From NCBI GenBank assembly GCA_020543525.1, contig JAHYIO010000023.1, positions 1,364,001 to 1,428,000 on the forward strand: a DNA stretch of 64,000 nt, read 5' to 3'. Below the pieces are notes generated by a model. That model saw nothing but the letters and a program-made list of their open reading frames with translations. It had not been told where the DNA came from and ran no database searches. The position numbers and the translations under genes were made by a program. Below, piece by piece: positions 56,426-64,000 of the stretch (the first letter of the stretch is position 1; every line of letters begins with the position of its first letter). This DNA comes from Coriolopsis trogii (Eukaryota > Basidiomycota > Agaricomycetes > Polyporales > Polyporaceae).

Positions 56426-57825
56426 GATGATAGTGAAATGAGAAGAGCAAGGTCACAGCAAGGAAAGGCGTAGCTCGGGCGTTGCAAGAGCTTTCAGTGT
56501 AAGTAGAGCTTCAACCCACCATAGTAAGTTCTGGAAGCTACTAGAAGGACTTTGTTACCTAGCTCTCATCTACCTCATCGGACAATGTCGCAGGACCGGT
56601 TAGGCTGGAGACATACGCATAGGAGATCTGCTAGATTCATCGCTAAGAGATTGAAGGGTATGGTAAAGGGAAACAGCACTACAAGTGAGTCGGAAAGTCG
56701 GGCGCCAGGTGCATTGGCCCAGAGGTTATACAGACGCCCTGTGGCAGTGCTCTACGTTGATATGTACTCACATCTCGATTCCCTTGCGTATAGATGGTCT
56801 TCTATGATTAAGCGGTTTCGTGCCTCAGTGTCTAAGTATTCGTAAGTGCTCGCCGAAAGTCTCAAACATTGGAGAGGAACAGTAGGATGTGGTGAGACTC
56901 CGCGACTCAATGAGAGTCCCGTGACCGTGGTGTACCCCACGTGGTGAGACCTGCAGACGGCTCGGAGTCGGAGGCTGTCGCCGACAACCATGACACCTTT
57001 TTCTCCACTTTCAATGTTGTTGCCCAGACTCAGTCCCCCCTGGAACCCCGTTTCAGACGCAACACAGTTCCTCCGACGCCTCTCTAGGAACTAGCTTACG
57101 CGAGAATCTATGACGTTTGAAGGACTCTAGGAGGTATAGCCGCCAGTCACTAATGAGGCTGTGGTGGAATAGGAGCATCTCGTTTCGAGAAACCGAGTAA
57201 GTTTTTGACTCGGAGAGTTGGGTCGCCATAGGTCCGGAGCCTAGAACATCCCATCGACGGCTGAATTGGCAATGGCGTTCAGCGGAATGACCTCGCACCT
57301 GAGACCTCGAATGTCACTCTGAGGGGTACGTCATGTTCGCACTGTGTGGTTGCTGATCTTCGCTGAAGAATCAACAGTACACACTCGTCGCTCACTTGTA
57401 TCCAGAATAGCTGCGCAGCGAGTCTATATCTGAGTATATAGGCCTTGTATTATGAACCCTCCCGACCGCTGCCGTCGCAGATCGCCCCCCGACACCAAAG
57501 TCGACCCCGAGGGGTAGGTCGCAGAGCGGACTTTCCCCGGAGAATGCTGGAACCGCTCGGTGTTGTGACGGTCCAGTCGGTTGCCGCGTTCCGGACCCAA
57601 CGGTTGTATTTCTTAGCCACCCCTCATTTTATATGTTTTTCGAGGGTGCTGTCAATTGCGTGCCAAGATTGGCTAATTTTGGACTCTGTACAAAGGATTG
57701 CGCTGACCCATGCCTGTCGGGCTGCGCGATGGCCCACCGTGGCGCAAGTCATGCAGTCATACTCGAGGGTGAACGGATTTTGTGTCTGGGGCAGCAGTAG
57801 AAAATGCAGACAACGCCGGGGCTAA
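56426..57825. other. Intergenic region, CDC37 promoter and expansin-like gene upstream
   Basis: No gene recognised. The left few hundred bases hold the CDC37 promoter. An open frame from 56585 (MSQDRLGWRHTHRRS) has no domain and is not called. Confidence 0.4.
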
Positions 57826-57832
57826 TATATAA
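57826..57832 (+). promoter_or_regulatory. TATA box of the expansin-like gene
   Basis: A clear TATATAA, 141 bases before the start codon at 57973. It is followed by a C/T-rich leader (57,900-57,950), the usual layout of strongly expressed basidiomycete genes. Confidence 0.65.
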
Positions 57833-57972
57833 GGCCTGTCGTCTGTCCTTCGATACGTCTCCAGAGTCTTTTCAGCTCGCCCACTCGGTCATTACCAACT
57901 GCCCGTTGTCCTCATCCCCCTCCCCCACGGTCCTTCAAGTTCTTTTGCATTCCGTCCTACACTATATTCGAT

Positions 57973-58544
57973 ATGTCTCGCGTCGCCTTCATCGCTTTCC
58001 TCTTCGTCCTTGTACTCGCCGTCCTCGGTGCTCCTGCCGGCAGCGAAAGTGTTGAGCTCGAGACCCGTTCCTCGTCTCGCACTGGCCGCGTACGTCCTTG
58101 TCCTTGCCTCGCCTCACGGGACGTCAATCCTGATATCGGGTATCATAGGGCACTTGGTTCAACGTTGGTCTCGGTGCGTGCGGCAAGACCAACAAGGACA
58201 GCGACAAGATCATCGCCATCTCCTCAAAGATCTACGGTAACGGCAAGTACTGCGACAAGGTCAGTGCTCTTGCCCATGTTCAAAGATGATCTGTCTGCTT
58301 ACTGCGCTTACTCGTGAGCAGAAGGTCTCCATCAAGAACACTGCCAATGGCAAGACCGCGACCGCGACCGTTCGCGACGCCTGCCCCGGCTGTGGTGCTA
58401 ACGACATTGGTCAGTGTCACCGTGGTTGTTGCCAGTGAAGATCGTATACTCATTGTCCACTAAGACATGAGCCCCTCACTCTTCGAAAAGTTGGGCGATC
58501 TCGACACGGGCGTGCTCAAGGTCACTTGGAGCTTCAAGAACTAG
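57973..58544 (+). CDS. Small secreted expansin-like protein (double-psi beta-barrel)
   Basis: Starts with a clear signal peptide, MSRVAFIAFLFVLVLAVLGA, then a short propeptide-like part (PAGSESVELETRSSSRTGR). Exon pieces then give WFNVGLGACGKTNKDSDKII, AISSKIYGNGKYCDKKVSIK, and KTATATVRDACPGCGANDI. The last exon gives DMSPSLFEKLGDLDTGVLKV-TWSF. Pattern: GACG near the start, C in the middle, V-x-D-x-C-P-G-C, then D-(L/M)-S-P-x-x-F, the RlpA/barwin-like fold of fungal loosenins. The catalytic-type Asp in VRDACPGC is present. There is no cellulose-binding module. Three introns. Likely acts on the fungal or plant cell wall, with non-hydrolytic loosening inferred. Confidence 0.9.
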
Positions 58545-59147
58545 ACGTTCTTGCTCACTTGCTCATTCCCTCCCGCGACATGCGGCCCCGACATCCCGTA
58601 CCCACTCATTCCTTCATGTGCCCCATCACGTTCCCCACGATACAACCAACGCCCATCCTCCGCCCTTCCAGTGGTTCGGGGAGGACGGCGCGCTAGCACG
58701 CACTCACTCTCGACACCACACCCGCTATCTGGCTATTTATTTGCCCGTTTAGGGCACTTAGACGGGGACGGGAACCCTCACCGCCGCAGGATCACCTCCG
58801 CGGGCTGCATCAATGATCACATAGACATCACTTGTATCTCTACCAAAAACGACCATCTCTGTAGCACTACGCACTACTGTATTGCCTTTGCTAGTTGACC
58901 ATGGTCGAACCATCGGTTCTGCGCCCGCCTGGTGTGGGCGCAGCATACATAGAATATATGCATTACCGCTAATTTCTTGCATGGAGCGTGGACGCAGTAC
59001 TTGTATTTGTGTATGAGAGGAAGACGCGCATGGCTGTGACGTACTACGGCTGCTCCCGCGGTCACCACGTACGCGGTCGCGACATATTCACATATATACT
59101 GAGTACGCACCCCCTCCAGCTTTCATTGGATATGAATCCATGCTGAG
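58545..59147. other. Intergenic region downstream of the expansin-like gene
   Basis: About 600 bases with the 3' UTR of the expansin-like gene and the promoter of the histidine-phosphatase gene. No gene seen. Confidence 0.45.
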
Positions 59148-60543
59148 ATGTCTGTCCCCTACCCTACGAGAACCTACTCGGTACGTGCAAGCCTCGCAAT
59201 CGCGGGATGGTCTCGATGATGACTCCGAGTTCCGTATGATGACCTCTAGATTGTGACGGGCTTTTTCGCGCAAGACGATCCAAGTGCCGACGGAGAGGCT
59301 ATTGGAGCAGTACGTCGACGTCATGGTGGCACTTGTGCACCTGCAATGCCTTGATCTTCGATATTCTTCGTCCGATGGATCAAGAGTCGCAGGGAGAGTG
59401 TAGTCCAATTGACGTTAATTTTGTCTTAACAGCTCCCGCAACGCTTTGGGCTGTTGGACAGCTCGCCGGATAGATGGGAGAAGTTTACAAAGCGGATTAA
59501 CGAGCTGAATGCTAGAGCCGATTCAGGTACCCGGTACAAGGTGTTCTTTCTCTCAAGGCACGGTCAAGGTTTTCGTACGTTGTTGGCCATCGTCGCACGC
59601 CGAACGCATGAAGTTGATGCGATCCTTGCTCTATAGACAATGTAGGAGAAGCGAAGTATGGTACAAAGGTAGCCCAAGTTGCTGCCTATATGCCGCACAT
59701 GCTGACGTTCGGATGCGACACAGGCTTGGGATGAGTACGCTCATTATCTCGTGTGCGTCAAAGCCGTTACTGATTGCGAAGGACAGGCGTTGGTCAATGC
59801 TCAACGGTGACGGGGAGATTGTCTGGGGCCCTGATCCTGAGTTAACGGAGCTTGGTGTACATCAAGCCCAAGAGGCACGAGCTGCATGGGCATCGGAGAG
59901 AGCGCATGGCATCCCTCTACCAGAGAGGCACTATGCGAGTCCGCTTCAGAGGGCATTGCGCACCTTTCATGAAACGTTCGTCGGTGCGGATTTCCTTGAC
60001 GGATCGCCGCTCCGAGTAACTATTCTGGAGGTATGAATCGTATTGAGCGCTCAGATCGGAGTTTATACTGACCCTGGCGGGCAGAACTTACGCGAAGAGA
60101 ATGGAGAACATACATGCGACAAGCGATCTACCCGAAGCGTCATAGCCAACAAATATGGTCCACCGATCTACGAGTTTGAGGAGGGGTTCGAAGAGGAAGA
60201 TCTGCTCTGGAAGCCTGATGAACGCGAGACCAAGGATCACGTCGCAGAGCGTGCTAATTCAGTCTTGAATCGCATATTCACTTCGGACAAAGAGACTCGT
60301 GAGTATGCATCAGCACTATGGGGGTTGATCAAAGAGCTCAAGCTACGTCCGTAAGACGTTTGTATCTCTGCGCACAGCGGCATCATCAACGGTTTCCTCA
60401 AAGTCATGGGCCGACCGAGGTACCCGCTGCCTACCGGAGGTGAAGGCTACAAGCTCACACGCTCAAACCACTGCCCATTTTCTGACCATTTCTCAGGAAT
60501 CATGCCGCTGGTGATCAAGGCCCAAGAGATCAGTCAGAACTAA
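59148..60543 (+). CDS. Histidine phosphatase superfamily protein (phosphoglycerate-mutase-like, Pmu1 type)
   Basis: Many small exons join in phase: 59148-59180 (MSVPYPTRTYS), 59250-59309 (IVTGFFAQDDPSADGEAIGA), and 59433 onward (LPQRFGLLDSSPDRWEKFTK). The catalytic motif FLSRHGQGFHNVGEAKYGTK is completed across an intron with a GTACGT donor; His in RHG is the phospho-acceptor. Next are AWDERWSMLNGDGEIVWGPD, PELTELGVHQAQEARAAWAS, RHYASPLQRALRTFHETF and NLREENGEHTCDKRSTRS. After these comes THVCISAHSGIINGFLKVMG, with the second catalytic His in SAHSG. The end is PLPTGGIMPLVIKAQEISQN, after removal of a 51-bp intron. All four catalytic residues (RHG, R, E, H) are present. Probably a phosphatase in the cytosol, not glycolytic mutase. 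About eight introns. Confidence 0.88.
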
Positions 60544-61146
60544 GCGGTGGGACTGAGACGTGTTAGCGCACCGAGGACGCAGCGAAGTCTCTTGATATGA
60601 TGAAAATAAAAACAGTCACTGCGGAGATCGAGAATATGGCTCATGAATTGTGTTAAGCGCAAGTTGATTGTACTGAGTGAGCGGATGCGGACGGTGGAGG
60701 AATCGTGAACTTCTTACGAAGGCTAGCGCTGAGGCGGTCAAGGTAGTGTTCGCCAGCTGTTCGCTGAGTTTCTCGCCTAGAATTGCCGTTCGGAAGTGTA
60801 TTGTCTTCAGAGAACGTGGAAGGACCTTATGAGTGCGCTCTCTTTTGTGATCCTCAAACTGGTTATCGCCGACAATAAGCAAGACGCTTTCATGCGACCG
60901 AGAAGGTGTAAGTAGCAAGACAGGTACCGGTGCCAGTGAACGTCGTCCGGAGCTGGCCGCTGGAGAAGTGTGGGGTTCAGAAGCGCCGGGGAGGTGGTCC
61001 GTGCGTGAGCATCTTGCGCAATGGGTCGCATCCGTCTGTACTTAGACTTATCTCGCCTTCATCTACCCAGCCTCTCTTCCTCGTTGTCTCGTCCATCCCT
61101 CACGCTTCTTCTTGGTTTCTCTGGTGGCGGGTACTGTTCTCCAGCC
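60544..61146. other. Intergenic region between the histidine phosphatase and the last gene
   Basis: Holds the 3' flank of the phosphatase gene and the promoter of the following gene, with a C/T-rich leader at 61,050-61,140. No gene seen. Confidence 0.45.
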
Positions 61147-64000
61147 ATGTCGGGCCCCAACATCGTCGAGCAGTCGCCGCAAGCCGTGACGAAGCTTCCA
61201 ACCACCAACGCTTCCTCAGAGGATCATGCCGCCTCCCTACGGGCCGCTGCCTTGCTCACGCTCAAATCCAAGAAGCGCAAAGCCCCTGTTAGCTCGTCCG
61301 AACACAACATTCCACCTTGCTCCCTTGCGGCACCGCCCTCAATTCAACTGGACTATGGTTCGGAAGAGCCGTCTGGTGGTGCGTCCTCCATCGCGTCATC
61401 CCCCGCTATGCTCCCAGTAGCGTCTGCTGCACCGGTTCCAGAACCGTTGGATGTGGATGACGGGGACGCCAGAGAGGAGGGCGAAATAAGCGACTCGGAG
61501 ATGTCGCCACCGTCGCCGAAGTCGAAGCCTGAACGTATAGCAACAAAGCTCACCCAACCAGACCAACGGATGCTTCCTCCATCTCTGCCTAACGTCGAGC
61601 CTGTATTTCTTGGATCCTCTTCGACATCTCCACCACCGCCTTTAGCTGGTCCCGCTTCTCAACCTCCTCCGCTCGTGGATGAGAGTCATGTCAGGCCAGG
61701 TCTTGCTAGTGAGTCCAGTCTGGATACCCGTACTCCAGCATGTCTCAAGTTGATCTTGCAGTGACAGAAGCGCAATATCTGACATGCAGAGACATTATCC
61801 TCGACTTGCTTGGCTGGGGCGTTCCTCCGGAGTATCTCGTTTCGTGTGGTCTCAGTCGGGAGATCATTTTCTATGTCTTCGTCGAGTGCAATCTCCGACT
61901 TCCCTCGAATCTTGATGTCACCGGGCTGACGTCTCTCATTCCGCCCTCATATCCTACAAGCGACATGCATGTCAAATCTCCAATGGCCGAACCAATGTCC
62001 GCACTGTCAGCGACCGCTTCGCCCTTCGTCCCCGGTCCGAGTCCTATCCTTTCTCCGGCAAGCCTCCATGATATAGAGCAACAACGCAAGCAAGAACTAT
62101 TGGCTCGTAAGGCCGTACAGGCGAGTCGGAAGCTAAAGCAGAAGTCCAACTCGTTAGCAGAGTTACCTCCGGCCAACCCACGAGTCGCCCCAATGCTCTC
62201 GACGCGGGGGAACAGCAGCTCAAGTATCGTTGTTCCGACGAAGACAGTAGACGACTTCCTAAACAGTATCGGACCGGCAAGGCCGGCCAATACTCCGTCC
62301 AAATCTGTGTCACGGGCGCCGAGACGTTCATTCTCCACAGATGCTATGGATGTCGATGAAATACCCGGACTCAATGGAGGCTACGGCACCATCCTCACCT
62401 ATACTCCTACCCCACGGCCGCTCAGTACTCCTCACTCGCCACCAGCTTCAAGTACGACGTCGCCAAAATCCCCTGTCGCGCCCCAGTCAACAGTGTCTAC
62501 TGTCTCGACACTGTCTTTCGATGTGCCGCCGACCTCCAAGACTGCCAATGGCTCGTTGCCGTATGAAGGCAATGAATATGGCACGGACGTCATTCCTGGA
62601 CTCTATAAGACCCGCTCGCCTTCTGAAGAGTCTCAGTCCACTGGAGCCCGCAGAGGTACCAAACGCCCTGTTGCCGCTGACTTCGTTGATATGGATTCCG
62701 CTCCACGGACCGAGTCTCGGGGTCCAGAGCATATCCGCGGGTTGCCCCGACGGAGAATCACTGGCTTCGCTGGTCTTCCCCAGCGACGGTGTGTCATCGA
62801 GTTGAGCGATAGTGAGGATGATGACGGCGCCTTGCTATCGTCACATGTCCATCTGAAGGCCGATGTTCGCGGGACGCAAGCAAACACCCCTCAACTATCT
62901 ACTGTCCCGACACCGCGGGCTAGCTCCCCTGCCACGCCATCTCTCACTGCTCCTGCTGCTCTTCTAGAGAAGGAGGAACAGATCCGGAGGATGCGAGAGT
63001 TGATCGCGCAGCGCGAGCAGATTCGGCTGCGAAAACTGGCAGTCGTGAGTATGCCGCAACCATCTTCCAGACGTAATGTTCACACTAGCTCCAGATGACC
63101 CGGACTACACCGCCATCTGCCGATGTCCGACAGAATGGTCATGCGGACGTCAAGCAAGAAGAAGATGACTCTACTGTCGTCCGGTCGTTGCAAAGTTCTC
63201 GAAGCAATTCATCGGTGACACCCGATCCCTCGACGGGTCTGACTACAGTGGCACCTCTTGGTTTGTTCCTATTCGCCAACTTTGTTGAACATTCGCCTTG
63301 CTGACGATTCTTCGCAGAGCGGGATGGAAGTACTGCTACATCACATTCGGATTACGATTCCAGTGACTCGGGAACACCGATAGGTTCTTAAATCTGCGAG
63401 TCTGACCTGTCGTTTCTCTGACATGCGGCTCACAGAGGTCATGTCGACAACACTGAGTCACTCGACGGCGGGAGATAAAGGCAAGTGGCCACTTGGTAGA
63501 TTTTGTTTGCACGTTCTCACCGTATCTCTTTTTTTCGCGCATCTTCGCACATTCTCTTGGATCGTTCACTTCTGCTACGGGCGCAACATGTGTGCAGTGC
63601 TGACAGGCGAGGCACAACAAGAACAAGTGGCAAGGATCTTTCCCTTCCGCGCCGCATTGTAAGCGGTTATGTGAATATCTGCTTAACTGCCCTCTATTCC
63701 CTTCCATTGTCCCTGTTGGACGTAATTCGCGTTCATCTTCTTCGCTTTTCCATTTGTTCCTTTCTATGTCCAGGTTGCCATCTCTGTAGAGCACGACGAG
63801 CAAAGTCATGCTATGGAAGTCGACGTCATTGGCACGGATCCTGAGACGTCGGCTCAGGTACGTATTCATCTCCACCAACTACAGTGGGATCCTCTTGAAG
63901 GAGACATCGATTTGTATGCTTGTGCTCACGCTATTTCCATAGGTTGCCGATGCTATCACAAGCACCAACGATCAACCTGCAAAGGAGGAGCATGCGCCAT
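61147..64000 (+). CDS. Nuclear protein resembling Red1/ZFC3H1, 5' part only (runs off the window)
   Basis: Start at 61147 (MSGPNIVEQSPQAVTK). The N-terminal region has SLRAAALLTLKSKKRKAPV and the short acidic motif REEGEISDSE, typical of RNA-surveillance scaffolds of the Red1/ZFC3H1 group. After an intron at about 61,709-61,753, the frame gives EAQYLTCRDIILDLLGWGVP and PEYLVSCGLSREIIFYVFVE. Next come a basic helix (QQRKQELLARKAVQASRKLK) and a long disordered region. Then follow KRPVAADFVDMDSAPR, RCVIELSDSEDDD and a helix EKEEQIRRMRELIAQREQIR. Further exons near 63,095, 63,318, 63,793 and 63,943 continue (for example EHDEQSHAMEVDVIGTDPET). The C-terminal zinc-finger part that would confirm the family lies beyond the window. 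Function as a subunit of a nuclear exosome-targeting complex is inference. Confidence 0.65.

Overview
The window looks like nuclear DNA of a filamentous basidiomycete, most likely an agaricomycete. Genes are broken by many introns of about 50-70 bases with GT...AG borders. The families fit this group: DUF6534 seven-helix membrane proteins, AsaB/CmcJ-like oxygenases, a DUF5648-type repeat protein, a small expansin-like secreted protein and a large LaeA-like methyltransferase. I see no bacterial operons, viral genes, CRISPR arrays or long transposon ORFs. Gene models come from reading frames and splice signals only; exon borders are firm where exon phases close, otherwise approximate.

Left part (1-18,957): a nucleotide pyrophosphatase/phosphodiesterase, an aquaglyceroporin, a pogo-like miniature element, a SYLF-domain protein, a tRNA-Gly(GCC), a coiled-coil protein of unknown role, an OGFr-domain protein, a small GSKIP-like protein, the SM protein VPS45, a small uncharacterised gene ending in a CPTCG motif, and the cargo receptor ERV46. 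VPS45 and ERV46 are both membrane-traffic genes.

Middle part (19,000-37,100): a U2 snRNA gene on the minus strand lies next to a second tRNA-Gly(GCC) gene. That tRNA gene is interrupted by a 273-bp element with long terminal inverted repeats and a 3-bp target duplication. Two tandem DUF6534 genes follow. Then three AsaB/CmcJ-like paralogs (one plus, two minus) surround a head-to-head pair of translation genes (MRT4, ribosome assembly; deoxyhypusine hydroxylase, eIF5A maturation) and a broken DUF5648-like gene. A PLP-dependent L-serine/threonine dehydratase closes this part.

Right part (37,400-64,000): an adaptin-binding p34-like protein, an SRF/MCM1-type MADS-box factor with about 4.4 kb of gene-poor DNA upstream, a possible small ORF, a large methyltransferase, the Hsp90 co-chaperone CDC37, an expansin-like secreted protein, a histidine-phosphatase (phosphoglycerate-mutase-like) gene, and the 5' part of a nuclear protein resembling Red1/ZFC3H1 that runs off the right edge.

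The most notable observations are the transposon-split tRNA-Gly gene beside U2, the complete TA-flanked pogo-like MITE, and the AsaB-like paralog triplet with a shared upstream sequence element. I did not find an unmistakably new multi-gene system.
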